This document shows positions 18,601 through 27,118 of a stretch of 52,877 nucleotides of DNA, piece after piece. Within the stretch, counting starts at the first letter, position 1, and the number at the start of each line of letters is the position of its first letter. The stretch comes from Rs1 sp034111875. GTDB lineage: Bacteria; Pseudomonadota; Gammaproteobacteria; Pseudomonadales; Balneatricaceae. Below the pieces are notes generated by a model that did not search any database, was not told the origin of the DNA, and worked only from the letters and a program-made list of their open reading frames with translations. A program made the position numbers and the translations under genes. Location of the stretch: contig JAWUWK010000093.1 in the NCBI GenBank assembly GCA_034111875.1, forward strand, positions 1-52,877. The letters run 5' to 3'.

Positions 18601-19591
18601 AGGGCAAGTCGTCATTCCTCACAATAGAAATAAAACGGTCAGCTTAAAGTTAGATAGCTTATCTATAAATCCTGCTGACAATCTATCTATGAAGCCGGCA
18701 ACAAAGCATAAATCAACTAAGCTCATAAATACCCAGCAGTGGCCCAAGGTTGAATTGTTAATTGAGCAATTAACTTTGAATAAACTCAACATAGGCCAGT
18801 GGAGTGCCTTTTTGGCGCCGACCATTAGTGGTTACAAAGCCAGTGATATTAGAGGAAAGATAGCGACAACTAATATTAGCGGCGAAGTGGGCTGGGCTAA
18901 ACAAAAAAGTGAGGTTAGATCGTTTTTTGATGTGCAGGCCAAAGGTGGCGATTTCGGTTTTGCATTAAAGCAGTTGGGTTACGCTCAAGTGTTGGAGAAT
19001 AAATCAGGGGATTTAGACGCCAAATTGTCTTGGTCTGGATATCCTTGGGATTTCGAGCAGGGTAATTTAAATGGTCGAGCAAGCTTTAAACTGTTGAAAG
19101 GACGTATTATAGAAGCCGGTACCTCTGCCAACTTCTTACGTATTTTCGGTATATTAAATTTAAACTCAGTGATTAAACGTCTGCAGTTAGATTTTTCAGA
19201 TTTGCTTAAGTCGGGCGTCGCCTTTGATTCGGTGACCGGTAAGTACTCTCTGCAAAATGGCGTTGCAACCAGCCAAGAACCACTCAAATTACAAGGTGAC
19301 GCGGCTTCTATCGAGATGGCCGGCAGTATTAACCTTAGCCAGCAGACCTTAGATCAAAAAATGATCGTGGCTATTCCGCTTTCAAGCAATGCGCCTATTG
19401 CGGCTCTGTTGTTGGCCACGCCACAAGTAGCGGGAATCGCCTTTGTTGTTGACAAGTTAATAGGTAAGAGGTTGGCGAAGCTAACCGCGTTACGCTATTC
19501 CGTTTCTGGCTCTTGGTTTGAGCCAACGATTCAGACGGTAACGGTGGCTAATACTGGTGGATCCGAGCCCGAGCCGACCAACAATAACTAA
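15668..19591 (+). CDS. yhdP: YhdP family AsmA-like envelope protein (DUF3971)
   Basis: A 1307-residue protein with one N-terminal membrane helix (about 8-30) and a huge periplasmic part rich in beta strands. The C-terminal AsmA_2-like region carries G-R-A-S-F-K-L-L-K-G-R and F-L-R-I-F-G-I-L-N, typical of YhdP. E. coli YhdP is about 1266 residues. Together with TamB and YdbH it is thought to form hydrophobic-groove bridges moving phospholipid between inner and outer membranes. Its place after rng is the conserved one. In Pseudomonas the next genes are nit/tldD/pmbA-type genes; here they are missing and the next gene is opposite-strand yjgA. Confidence 0.9.
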   Translation: MIKKTTIWFTISSVCLLVMIATMLITARLLLPSISAYNVEISEYLSEKLNAKISIGNIQPQWERASPELILSNIRIVDHNYADRVISISKIQAELDLLQSIKSFAPVFRQLSIDQFSVQAEQEGNRWLTVFSPKVVSNLPRENAVTEADNIALNRLLKVLSKQSLVKFTQSQLILKPQGKPVRTVGPMLLLMENTKDQHQLSGRVDLKHYGDISSVSFAIKAEQLSEQIIRTPFQVHANFKNISEQLMELNLVDLGVKIKQMSVDSQVWATVHNGAVSDVVGTLAINTLKFEKKVYPQLTDSHLTFAYEQQQHRHLLRLSDIDLYDGKARIKIPQATATYFRGETEYLEKVAISKINLTQLTKELAGQSALNDKLKDLVDKLNLQGELNNFVLEWKSSDLKDFLLKADLNKVSLKSYSGAPALSGVSGLLQMSLLSGQIDVETTDFSMRFPKLFPKPWRYKQAQGKVNWQVETLAGENVKLLVKSDLISLKKDKMAINGRFSLVIPFDKKLQTELILMLGARQSAIKNILAYLPENMIGQPLSKWINTAALEGTVEEAGFVLRTGFRDAPALTYSPSVQMYFNFANAQIKFDQNWPNFFAQDLHLSVTDGDVLVTSQKGEIAGNQVANLLVTKENQTPELIVGSAVTGDIGRLFSKLGQKSAISYFPAQIKHWQLSGRHSTTLNLTIPLSLASKPPRKAVIKVVSELKNANLKDNQYQLALSDINGKLIFDSQTGLQSNAISATSFGNPSTLNIVTDVIEKGLKTSIALNSSIQIKDLAKQVNNSQLDSVSGKAKFNARLDICPNQPSCNQLVVNSQLEGVTIDLPKPWGKTKDQTRKLQLVSKSSEKSTLLRFNYADIVRGITELPKAEDAKPSTSIVLGGAKPSLAKNPGIYLAGSLKNINLDVLVSSLSGLSVKQPQVKVQKSAQSQQSAMDSLKRVELKLNNVTLLGRKLNNSWLSFQQSNTQWLGKFNTSIATGQVVIPHNRNKTVSLKLDSLSINPADNLSMKPATKHKSTKLINTQQWPKVELLIEQLTLNKLNIGQWSAFLAPTISGYKASDIRGKIATTNISGEVGWAKQKSEVRSFFDVQAKGGDFGFALKQLGYAQVLENKSGDLDAKLSWSGYPWDFEQGNLNGRASFKLLKGRIIEAGTSANFLRIFGILNLNSVIKRLQLDFSDLLKSGVAFDSVTGKYSLQNGVATSQEPLKLQGDAASIEMAGSINLSQQTLDQKMIVAIPLSSNAPIAALLLATPQVAGIAFVVDKLIGKRLAKLTALRYSVSGSWFEPTIQTVTVANTGGSEPEPTNNN

Positions 19592-19666
19592 AGACGCGCT
19601 TTAAACGCTAGCATAAAAATCAAAATTAGATCTTCCTTGGTCAATCAACCTGCACAGAGAAGTCCG

Positions 19667-20188
19667 TTAGCAACCTTCTAACTCACGTAAATATTTAAAC
19701 AGCTTTTTCGCGGTTAAAGGCGGCTTAGCTTTGGCAATTTCTTTTTGGGTATTTCGAATAAGCTGGCGCAAATGCTGCATATCAGTTTGCGGATACTGGT
19801 CGAGTATAATTTCCAACATACCTTCGTCATTGGCTAATAGCCTATCTCTCCAGCGCTCTAGGCGATGAAATATTTTGTTGTATTCCTCGTGCTGTAGATC
19901 ACAACCATTAATCCCTAGCTCAATCGCTTCAGGGTCTTCAAAACGCATCAATTTACCTATGTATTGACATTGGCGTTTAAATGCACCGCTCTTGGGTTTT
20001 AAACGCTTAGCCTCATCAACTGCATCTCGCAAGGTCTCATCCATTGTTATGCCATCTAACTGGTTAGGCTTTAAACCTATGAGTTTGGCGCCTAAGGTCT
20101 GTAGATTTTCTGCATCACGCTTAAGTGACGAGCGACTAATCCAATCGTCATCATCGTCATCAAAAGTGTCAAATTTATCATTGTTCAT
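19667..20188 (-). CDS. yjgA: Dual-action ribosomal maturation protein DarP (YjgA, DUF615)
   Basis: The 173-residue protein is highly charged and helical. It carries the DUF615 features: S-R-S-S-L-K-R-D-A-E near the N-terminus, then LKPKSGAFKRQCQYIGKLMR and W-R-D-R-L-L. In E. coli DarP associates with 50S assembly intermediates. It begins four bases after the mgtE stop on the same strand, so the two are likely co-transcribed. In many relatives it lies beside pmbA/tldE, which is absent here. It is convergent with yhdP. Confidence 0.9.
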   Translation of the reverse strand: MNNDKFDTFDDDDDDWISRSSLKRDAENLQTLGAKLIGLKPNQLDGITMDETLRDAVDEAKRLKPKSGAFKRQCQYIGKLMRFEDPEAIELGINGCDLQHEEYNKIFHRLERWRDRLLANDEGMLEIILDQYPQTDMQHLRQLIRNTQKEIAKAKPPLTAKKLFKYLRELEGC

Positions 20189-20192
20189 TTGT

Positions 20193-21545
20193 TTATCCGT
20201 AAAAATAAGTTGCTAGGCCTAAAAAAGCTAAAAAGCCAATCACATCGGTGATGGTTGTCAATATAACCCCACCTGCTAGCGCGGGGTCTACTCCTCTGGC
20301 TTTCAAAATAATAGGCAGTAAGGTACCAGAACATGTGCCAACCACAAGATTAATTATGATAGCTAAGCCAATAATTAATCCCATAGTATAATCCCCAAAC
20401 CAGATCACTGCGACCCCCGACACCACAATAGACCAAAGTAAGCCGTTTAAAATACCGACAAAAAATTCGCGACGTATCAACCAGGCAGCATTGGCCTTTT
20501 CGACTTGGTCAAGGGCTTGAGCACGGATAATTAAAGTCAATGTCTGACTGCCGGCGATGCCGCCCATAGAGGCGACGATCGGCATTAGGACAGCCAGAGC
20601 GACTACTTTATCGATAGTGTCTTGAAAAACCCCAATCACCGCCGAGGCAATAAAAGCGGTCATTAAATTAATGCCTAGCCATACCGCTCGTCGTTTACTG
20701 GTTTTCCAGACGGGAGCAAAAGTGTCCTCGTCGTCATCTAAGCCTGCCATACTCATTAAAGAGTGATCTGCATCTTCGCGAATAACATCAACCACATCAT
20801 CAATAGTGATACGCCCGAGTAATTTACCGTCGTCATCAACCACTGGTGCAGAGACAAAATCATGTTGCTCAAAGAGCAGAGCCACTTCATGATCTAGCAT
20901 GCTAGCAGGTATAGGCTCTATTTCGGTCACCATTATCTCGCGAACAGTAATATCCGGGTCAGTCACCAGTAACTTGATTAAAGGTAACATACCTATGTAG
21001 AGCTCTTTACGCCGACTGATCACAAACAGGCTGTCAGTCATTTCAGGTATTTCATCGTGACGTCTAATGTATCGCAATACTGTTTCGACCGTTATATCGG
21101 GTCTAATAGTCACAGTATCGGTATTCATTAACCCCCCAGCAGTATCTTCTGGGTAGGAGAGAACTTGCTCTACTCTTTCACGGTTTTGTTTATCCATGAC
21201 TTTGAGTAGTTCACGCATCACTGTATTGGGGAGTTGTTGCAGTAAATCTGCTAAGTCATCAGTATCTAGAGAGTCTGCTATCGCCAACATCTGGCTGTTG
21301 TCCATGCGCGATAGTATGTCGCCTTGAATATCGTCAGATAAATGTTGGAGGACAGCGCCTTGGTTTTCTCGTTGAATCAATTGCCAGAGTATTTTGCGCT
21401 CTTTAGGTGGGGACTTTTCCAATAAGTGTGCGACTTCAACACTCTGCAGGGTATTGTTAAGCGTAAAGCGGATCTGCTGAAAGGCTCCGCTTTCTAGCGC
21501 TGATGATAGCTTGTCTAATTCAGATACTGATCCAAGATGATTCAT
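20193..21545 (-). CDS. mgtE: Magnesium transporter MgtE
   Basis: At 450 residues the family architecture is complete: a helical MgtE-N domain (about 30-130), a CBS pair (about 135-255) that senses Mg2+, a connecting helix, and five membrane helices from about 285. The pore block ends with TTITDVIGF; its aspartate (D434) corresponds to the selectivity/gating Asp of MgtE. Cytoplasmic Mg2+ closes the channel through the N and CBS domains. It follows ptsO on the same strand after about 55 bases. Confidence 0.94.
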   Translation of the reverse strand: MNHLGSVSELDKLSSALESGAFQQIRFTLNNTLQSVEVAHLLEKSPPKERKILWQLIQRENQGAVLQHLSDDIQGDILSRMDNSQMLAIADSLDTDDLADLLQQLPNTVMRELLKVMDKQNRERVEQVLSYPEDTAGGLMNTDTVTIRPDITVETVLRYIRRHDEIPEMTDSLFVISRRKELYIGMLPLIKLLVTDPDITVREIMVTEIEPIPASMLDHEVALLFEQHDFVSAPVVDDDGKLLGRITIDDVVDVIREDADHSLMSMAGLDDDEDTFAPVWKTSKRRAVWLGINLMTAFIASAVIGVFQDTIDKVVALAVLMPIVASMGGIAGSQTLTLIIRAQALDQVEKANAAWLIRREFFVGILNGLLWSIVVSGVAVIWFGDYTMGLIIGLAIIINLVVGTCSGTLLPIILKARGVDPALAGGVILTTITDVIGFLAFLGLATYFYG

Positions 21546-21600
21546 GCATTTAATAACTCAATGAATAGATAAAATAATAGCAAAATATTGAAGCTGTTAC

Positions 21601-21870
21601 CTATTCTTCCTCATCAAATTTATTGTTAATCAAAAATGTGATGGCTTCCATTGCTTGGTTTTGGTCCTCACCTTTAGTCTCTATCTGTAAATTAGTTCCC
21701 TTTGTTGCCGCCAGCATCATGACTGACATAATGCTTTTAGCATCGACAATTTTGTCTCCTTTGGTAATAGAGATATCCGAAGAAAATTTACTGGTCACTG
21801 AGACTAATTTGGAAGCAGCTCTTGCATGTAAGCCGAGTTTATTAATAATTTCTATATTGACACTTGGCAT
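21601..21870 (-). CDS. ptsO: Phosphocarrier NPr of the nitrogen PTS
   Basis: This HPr-like protein has 89 residues, with the phosphorylatable histidine H15 in GLHARAASKLV. In the nitrogen PTS the phosphate passes from EI-Ntr (PtsP, not in this window) to NPr and then to EIIA-Ntr (PtsN). Location next to rapZ, ptsN and rpoN identifies it as NPr rather than sugar-PTS HPr. It is one step of a tight minus-strand cluster (rpoN-hpf-ptsN-rapZ-ptsO). Confidence 0.92.
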   Translation of the reverse strand: MPSVNIEIINKLGLHARAASKLVSVTSKFSSDISITKGDKIVDAKSIMSVMMLAATKGTNLQIETKGEDQNQAMEAITFLINNKFDEEE

Positions 21871-21917
21871 GCGAAACTTCCTATATAAGTGATTAAGTAT
21901 AGCCTTTAAATGAGTAT

Positions 21918-22844
21918 CTAGCGTTTTATTTCGCGATGGTAAATAGATACATTATCCAGTATTGGCAAAAAATGTTTGTGCAGTTGATCAGCTAGATAGA
22001 CTGAACGATGCTGACCACCAGTACAGCCCAGCGCGACGGTTACATAACTGCGGTTGTTGGCTTGAAATTCTGGTAGCCACTTTTCTATATAGCTGGTGAT
22101 ATCTAATAACATTTCAATGACTAATTGCTGCTGTTCTAGAAATGCAATCACCGGTGCTTGGGTGCCATTAAAAGAGCGTAATTCAGCTATCCAATAGGGG
22201 TTGGGTAAAATTCTTAAATCATAAACTATATCAGCATCTAGTGGCACACCGTGTTTAAAACCGAAAGACCTAAATTGTAGCGATAAATTCTGTTCAGTGC
22301 GCTCTGCGACTCGATATTTTATGACATCACGTAATTCATAGAGAGATAAATGGGTAGTGTCTATTCTTATTGACGCTAAATACGCAATAGGGGCTAATAC
22401 AGAATTTTCATACTCTATTGAGGATTTAAGCCCCTGAACTTGGTCGGCCATGGGGTGTCTTCTTCTGGTGGCGCTGTATCGTTGAATCAGAATTTCATCG
22501 CTGGCATCCAAAAAAATAAAGTCTATATCAAATTTATCTGTACCTTGTTTGAGCTTAGAGATAATAGCGGGTAGCCTCTCTAAATGTTGCACTGGATTTC
22601 GGGCATCAATACAAAGGGCTATTTTGCGATCAGCCGTATCGGCATCAACTGTACTCGATCGACTTTCAGTGGCGCTGTCAAGTAAAACGCTTGTGTTGAT
22701 ACGATTATTTTGCAGGTATTTTATCGTCTCAGGTAGCAATGCTGCAGGCAGGTTATCAATACAATAATAGCCTATGTCTTCCAACACTTGGATAGCGGTA
22801 CTTTTGCCTGATCCTGATCTGCCACTAATAATAATAAGTTTCAA
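21918..22844 (-). CDS. rapZ: RNase adapter protein RapZ
   Basis: RapZ binds small RNAs (GlmZ in enterobacteria) and delivers them to RNase E, linking amino-sugar levels to glmS expression. The N-terminal P-loop reads GRSGSGKST (8-16). A GCTGGQHRSV block in the C-terminal RNA-binding domain is diagnostic. At 308 residues it is slightly longer than E. coli RapZ (284), through an insertion around 50-75 rich in S, T and D. The GlmZ partner cannot be assumed outside enterobacteria. Confidence 0.93.
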   Translation of the reverse strand: MKLIIISGRSGSGKSTAIQVLEDIGYYCIDNLPAALLPETIKYLQNNRINTSVLLDSATESRSSTVDADTADRKIALCIDARNPVQHLERLPAIISKLKQGTDKFDIDFIFLDASDEILIQRYSATRRRHPMADQVQGLKSSIEYENSVLAPIAYLASIRIDTTHLSLYELRDVIKYRVAERTEQNLSLQFRSFGFKHGVPLDADIVYDLRILPNPYWIAELRSFNGTQAPVIAFLEQQQLVIEMLLDITSYIEKWLPEFQANNRSYVTVALGCTGGQHRSVYLADQLHKHFLPILDNVSIYHREIKR

Positions 22845-22881
22845 CTTTATATCCCTAAGACGAGGTCCCTGTTATGTCAGA

Positions 22882-23340
22882 TCACTGGTCACTTTGCTTA
22901 AGTAGCATTTGATAGAGTTCTTCAGCATTGGTGCATTTACGCAATCTATTCCTGTTGTCCTCTTGGCTAAACATTTCTGCCAGTTGTGCCAATGTATTTA
23001 AATGCTCATCACAACTATTTGAAGGAACAACTAAGGCGAAAATCAAATCCACAGGTTGTTTGTCTATCGCGTCAAAATCAACCGCTTGGCTGAGTTTGAA
23101 AAACACTCCGACGGCGTCCTCAATATCATCCAGACGACAGTGAGGAATAGCGACTCCCTCTCCAATGCCGGTGCTGCCTAACCTTTCGCGTTCAATTAGG
23201 CCGCTAAAAATAGTGTCGTAATCTGTGTTATCAACGCCATCACTTATAATTGCACTGATGTGATCCATGACCCTTTTTTTACTCCCCACCTTCAGGTCGT
23301 GGATAATAAAATCGGCGGAGAGTAAGTTCTTTATTGACAT
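22882..23340 (-). CDS. ptsN: PTS IIA-like nitrogen regulatory protein EIIA-Ntr
   Basis: The terminal phosphate acceptor of the nitrogen PTS, which regulates potassium transport and sensor kinases rather than sugar uptake. The active-site histidine is H67 in GEGVAIPHCRL, and the following FFKLSQAVDFDAIDKQPVDL is the conserved EIIA fold. At 152 residues the length is normal. It lies 17 bases after hpf and 37 bases before rapZ. Confidence 0.93.
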   Translation of the reverse strand: MSIKNLLSADFIIHDLKVGSKKRVMDHISAIISDGVDNTDYDTIFSGLIERERLGSTGIGEGVAIPHCRLDDIEDAVGVFFKLSQAVDFDAIDKQPVDLIFALVVPSNSCDEHLNTLAQLAEMFSQEDNRNRLRKCTNAEELYQMLLKQSDQ

Positions 23341-23356
23341 AATAGTAAGGATTCAG

Positions 23357-23647
23357 TTATTTGTGACTTTTAAGTTTTTCTTTATGGCGGATAATCTGAC
23401 GGTCAAGTTTGTCAGAGAGTCCGTCGATGGCCGCATACATGTGGTCTTGCTCATCAGAAGCGAAAATTTCTTTACCTGATAAATGCAGCGTCGCCTCAGC
23501 TTTATGTCTAGTTTTCTCTACACTAAGTGTCACTTGTACGTTAGTTATGTTGTCGAAGTGTTTCTCTAGCTTTTGGGCTTTAGTATGTACGTATTCATTT
23601 AATGCTGCTGTTAGATCAACATGGTGTCCAGTAACGTTAATTTGCAT
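23357..23647 (-). CDS. hpf: Ribosome hibernation promoting factor HPF (short form)
   Basis: The 96-residue protein matches the short HPF/YfiA fold (beta-alpha-beta-beta-beta-alpha). It begins MQINVTGHHVDLT and ends with the basic helix LDRQIIRHKEKLKSHK, which contacts the 30S subunit. There is no long-HPF dimerisation domain, so 100S formation would need RMF or another factor. It sits immediately downstream of rpoN, as in most gammaproteobacteria. Confidence 0.93.
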   Translation of the reverse strand: MQINVTGHHVDLTAALNEYVHTKAQKLEKHFDNITNVQVTLSVEKTRHKAEATLHLSGKEIFASDEQDHMYAAIDGLSDKLDRQIIRHKEKLKSHK

Positions 23648-23679
23648 AAAACTCTCCTGATTTACGGTGTTTTTGCACG

Positions 23680-25206
23680 CTATAATAAGCGCTTTCTTTC
23701 GTTCGATGGGGCTATGCCCATAGATTCGCGGTATTTTGCAATGGTGCGTCTCGCGACATTTATGCCTTCAGATTCAAGTAATTTCGCGATCTTGTTGTCA
23801 CTTAATGGCTTCACTGGGTTTTCTGTTTCGAGAATTTTTTTGATCAGTGCTCTAATAGCGGTAGAGGATGCCACTCCACCATTGCTGGTACTGACGTGGC
23901 TGGAAAAAAAGTATTTAAGCTCAAATATTCCGTTAGGGGTATGCATATACTTTTGCGTGGTAGCGCGCGAAATTGTTGATTCGTGCATTTCTACTGCTTC
24001 AGCTATATCTTGTAAGACCAAGGGTTTCATCGCCAATTCGCCATATTCGAAAAAGTCTAACTGTCGTTCTAAAATCTGCTGAGCAACTTTAAGTAAGGTG
24101 TCGTAACGACTCTGAATGCTTTTAATCAGCCAACGGGCTTCCTGTAGATGATTTTTTAAATAATTATTGTCATTGCTATTGTCGGCACGCTTAATAAGAC
24201 TAGCATAAGTATTATTAATATTAAGGTTTACTTTGTTATCGGCATTGAGTCGCACTTGCCAATAGCCGTTTATTTTTTCAACAAACACATCCGGTATTAT
24301 GTATTGCGCTGTGTTGGGAGTGATACTGGACCCAGGTTGTGGGTTTAAGGTTTGAATCAGGGAGATGGCTTTTTGTAACTGAGTTTCGTTTAACTGAGCC
24401 TTGCGCATTAATGTGCGGTAATCATGACTACCTAGCAACTGAATGTATTGCAAAACTATTTTCTTGGCACTTTCTAAATAAGCGGTATCGGCTGATAATT
24501 GGTTAAGTTGAATACACAGGCATTCGCTTAGATCACGGGCCCCGACACCAGTGGGTTCGAATTGTTGAATGCGTCTGAGAACTACTTCTATTTCATCAAA
24601 TTCAATTTCTAGCAGTAGTGGGTTTTCGCTCAAGCGGAACTGTTGGTAGATATCATCAAGGTCAATTCGCAAATAACCATCAGAGTCAATGCCATCGATA
24701 ATATTCAAAGCAATGGTTTGGTCTACATCGCTCATAGGGGTTAAATTCAACTGCCAATTGAGGTGATCTTGCAATGTATCCTCGTTGGTATCATTGGACT
24801 CCATGCTGGACAAATCAGATTGGTTACTCGTGCTAGGTCCATGTTGGAAAGTGTCTTCCCAATTACTATCAGTTGATAGTTCAACAGGGATGTCATTATT
24901 CCATTCTTGGGCGGTATCATCGGTAGCGGAAAGCTCAGACTCGCTGTTTTTAATGTCGCTGTCTTGTGACGAACCTTCGCCTGGCGATTGTTGAATTTGC
25001 TCGCGCTCTTTATCGTCCAAAGATTGAATAGAAGAATCTATTGTAGGCTCATCGTCTGCGGATTCTAATAAAGGGTTGCTATCAAGTGCTTCTTGTACTT
25101 CTTGTTGCAGATCAAGTGATGAGATTTGCAGCAGTCGGATGGCTTGCTGCAATTGGGGTGTCATGGACAAATGCTGCCCAATTTTTAACTCTAAAGATTG
25201 TTTCAT
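23680..25206 (-). CDS. rpoN: RNA polymerase sigma-54 factor RpoN
   Basis: Sigma-54 directs transcription of nitrogen, motility and other genes together with AAA+ activators. Region I at the N-terminus is glutamine-rich (TPQLQQAIRLLQISSLDLQQEV). An acidic region II spans about 50-130. The core-binding region follows, and the C-terminal RpoN box is intact (VARRTIAKYRESMGI). At 508 residues the length is usual. It lies about 50 bases downstream of lptB, in the gammaproteobacterial order lptB-rpoN-hpf-ptsN. The stator operon and cyanophycin genes in this window could be indirect targets, but I did not find a convincing -24/-12 element in front of them. Confidence 0.95.
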   Translation of the reverse strand: MKQSLELKIGQHLSMTPQLQQAIRLLQISSLDLQQEVQEALDSNPLLESADDEPTIDSSIQSLDDKEREQIQQSPGEGSSQDSDIKNSESELSATDDTAQEWNNDIPVELSTDSNWEDTFQHGPSTSNQSDLSSMESNDTNEDTLQDHLNWQLNLTPMSDVDQTIALNIIDGIDSDGYLRIDLDDIYQQFRLSENPLLLEIEFDEIEVVLRRIQQFEPTGVGARDLSECLCIQLNQLSADTAYLESAKKIVLQYIQLLGSHDYRTLMRKAQLNETQLQKAISLIQTLNPQPGSSITPNTAQYIIPDVFVEKINGYWQVRLNADNKVNLNINNTYASLIKRADNSNDNNYLKNHLQEARWLIKSIQSRYDTLLKVAQQILERQLDFFEYGELAMKPLVLQDIAEAVEMHESTISRATTQKYMHTPNGIFELKYFFSSHVSTSNGGVASSTAIRALIKKILETENPVKPLSDNKIAKLLESEGINVARRTIAKYRESMGIAPSNERKRLL

Positions 25207-25259
25207 ATAAGCTATAACGATACTCTAAAATGCTTTGGATGCAATGAAATTTATCTTAT

Positions 25260-25982
25260 TTACAGGGAAAATTTATCGCCTAAATATGCCGCTTTTACCT
25301 GTTCGTTATTCAATATTTCAGCTGGCGTACCTGAGGCTAGAATAAAGCCATCATTGACAATGTAGGCTTTTTCACAAATATCTAATGTCTCTCTGACATT
25401 GTGGTCTGTAATAAGAATGCCGATACCTTTGCTTTGTAGGTGCAGTATGGTTTGTTTAATATCGTTTACTGAAATAGGATCTACGCCGGCAAAAGGCTCG
25501 TCTAGCAGAATGAATTTAGGCTCAGTTGCCAAGGCTCTGGCAATTTCTACTCTTCTGCGCTCGCCGCCTGAAAGGCTCATGCCCATGCTCTTGCGAATGT
25601 GCGTAATATGAAACTCTTCCAATAGTGATTCCATATTTTTTTTCTGCTGCCCTCTGGTTAGCTCTTTGCGCATTTCTAAAATGCCTAAAAGGTTGTTTTC
25701 AACACTTAGCTTGCGAAAAATAGAAGGTTCTTGTGGAAGATAGCCAATACCTTGCCTGGCTCTTTGGTGCATTGGAAGAAACGTGATGTCTTGACCGGCT
25801 AAGGTGATTTGACCTTGGTCTGCGTTGATCAGGCCAACGATCATATAAAAACAGGTGGTCTTACCCGCGCCGTTTGGGCCAAGTAAACCTACCACCTCAC
25901 CGCTGGATATTTCTATGCTCACATCCTTTACCACAGGCCGTCTTTTGTAAGCTTTTGCCAAATTATTAGCCGATAACTTCAT
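25260..25982 (-). CDS. lptB: LPS export ABC transporter ATPase LptB
   Basis: LptB powers extraction of lipopolysaccharide from the inner membrane with LptF/LptG. Walker A is GPNGAGKTT, the signature is LSGGERRRVEIARAL and Walker B is FILLDEPFAGVDP. The 240-residue length is standard. The gene follows lptA by three bases and precedes rpoN. The ARQGIGYLPQEPSIFRKLSVENN segment is typical of LptB. Confidence 0.95.
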   Translation of the reverse strand: MKLSANNLAKAYKRRPVVKDVSIEISSGEVVGLLGPNGAGKTTCFYMIVGLINADQGQITLAGQDITFLPMHQRARQGIGYLPQEPSIFRKLSVENNLLGILEMRKELTRGQQKKNMESLLEEFHITHIRKSMGMSLSGGERRRVEIARALATEPKFILLDEPFAGVDPISVNDIKQTILHLQSKGIGILITDHNVRETLDICEKAYIVNDGFILASGTPAEILNNEQVKAAYLGDKFSL

Positions 25983-25985
25983 AAA

Positions 25986-26552
25986 CTACTTTTTGCCTTT
26001 TGGCTGGATGATCATTTTAACCTGCTGCTTGCCACCCATCGCTTCTACTATTGCTTTTTCCATGTGATAGGTGACTTTCTCGCCGGTAAATTTATCACTC
26101 AGTTGCTCAACACGTGCGTTACCGGTGATAGTCACTGTTTGCTTGATTATAGAGTAATCCATTCTAGTGCCCCAAGCTTTTGTAAAAGGTTGATTTTGTT
26201 GTTGTTGTTGTATGAAATGAGCAGGTTTTCCGGTGGCTATCATTTTGCTTATATCGCCATTCTTGTCGCGGTATATGACCAGTTTGTCAGCGGTTATCGT
26301 CATACTGCCCTGTACTACTTTGACTGCACTGGTAAGCGTTGTGATACCACTTTTATCATCTACTTTGGCATTGCCTGCAACAACATCTATAGGTTGATTC
26401 TTGTCTTCAGGTAACGCTAATGCGGTTAAAGAAAAACTGCCTAGTAGCACCAAGGCCATTAATTTAGTGAATTCAGAGGCTGCATTATTTAGTTGTAAGT
26501 AGACGCACCAGACTCGATTTTTATGTTGGTTAGGTTGCATTTTATTTGGCAT
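25986..26552 (-). CDS. lptA: LPS periplasmic transport protein LptA
   Basis: LptA forms the beta-jellyroll bridge that carries LPS across the periplasm. The start at 26552 has AAGGG seven bases upstream and overlaps the lptC end by 11 bases. An alternative ATG at 26540 lacks a ribosome-binding site. The hydrophobic export segment lies at about 31-46 (MALVLLGSFSLTALA), giving an unusually long n-region. The mature part shows the OstA pattern PIDVVAGNAKVDDKSG...YRDKNGDISKM. At 188 residues the length matches relatives. Confidence 0.9.
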   Translation of the reverse strand: MPNKMQPNQHKNRVWCVYLQLNNAASEFTKLMALVLLGSFSLTALALPEDKNQPIDVVAGNAKVDDKSGITTLTSAVKVVQGSMTITADKLVIYRDKNGDISKMIATGKPAHFIQQQQQNQPFTKAWGTRMDYSIIKQTVTITGNARVEQLSDKFTGEKVTYHMEKAIVEAMGGKQQVKMIIQPKGKK

Positions 26553-27117
26553 TAAATGTCCCTTTAACGTTAGTTTTTAAATTAATAGTGCGTAAAGTAA
26601 GATCACTAAACAAGCCCGTAGCCGAAATGATATTACCTAAAAAATCTGTAAATTCAACGTCTTCGTCAGTCGAAATGCTGTTATTGGTGTGATTGTACTC
26701 TAGGACGTCGGTTTTAAGAACCGCGTCTACATCGCCTTTTTTAAATCCAGTGGCATTTACTGATTGACTAAAAGTTATAATCCCATCTCGGTCTTCTGCT
26801 ATGGCGGTGTTACTGCTAATCTTTGCTAGTAGTTGCTGATGGTCAAAGGTACGAAAAATAGGATTGTCTAAAAGACTGTGTTGCTTTTGTTTAAAGTGTT
26901 CAACTTTTTTGGCCGTGGCTGTCTGAGATAAGTTGCCCGCCAGATCATAAGAGGTAAAAACAGCATCAATAATAAAAAAATCCATGTCAGATTGTGTACT
27001 AACCGAAAGATGTTGGCTATTTTGTTGGTTATTGTCAAAGGCGTTCCAAGCCAATACCGCGGCTGTGATTAAGCCAAATGCAAAGAATAAGCGTATTTCA
27101 CGTCGCGCTATATTCAT
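26542..27117 (-). CDS. lptC: LPS export protein LptC
   Basis: A bitopic inner-membrane protein that hands LPS from LptBFG to LptA. The start at 27117 (MNIARREIRLFFAFG) begins one base after the kdsC stop and gives a basic N-terminus followed by one membrane helix (about 8-24). A longer in-frame start at 27147 overlaps kdsC by 29 bases. The periplasmic domain shows D-x-F-I-I-D-A-V-F-T-S-Y-D and L-L-D-N-P-I-F, typical of the DUF1239 family. It is 191 residues, as in E. coli. Confidence 0.88.
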   Translation of the reverse strand: MNIARREIRLFFAFGLITAAVLAWNAFDNNQQNSQHLSVSTQSDMDFFIIDAVFTSYDLAGNLSQTATAKKVEHFKQKQHSLLDNPIFRTFDHQQLLAKISSNTAIAEDRDGIITFSQSVNATGFKKGDVDAVLKTDVLEYNHTNNSISTDEDVEFTDFLGNIISATGLFSDLTLRTINLKTNVKGTFNAK

Positions 27118-27118
27118 T

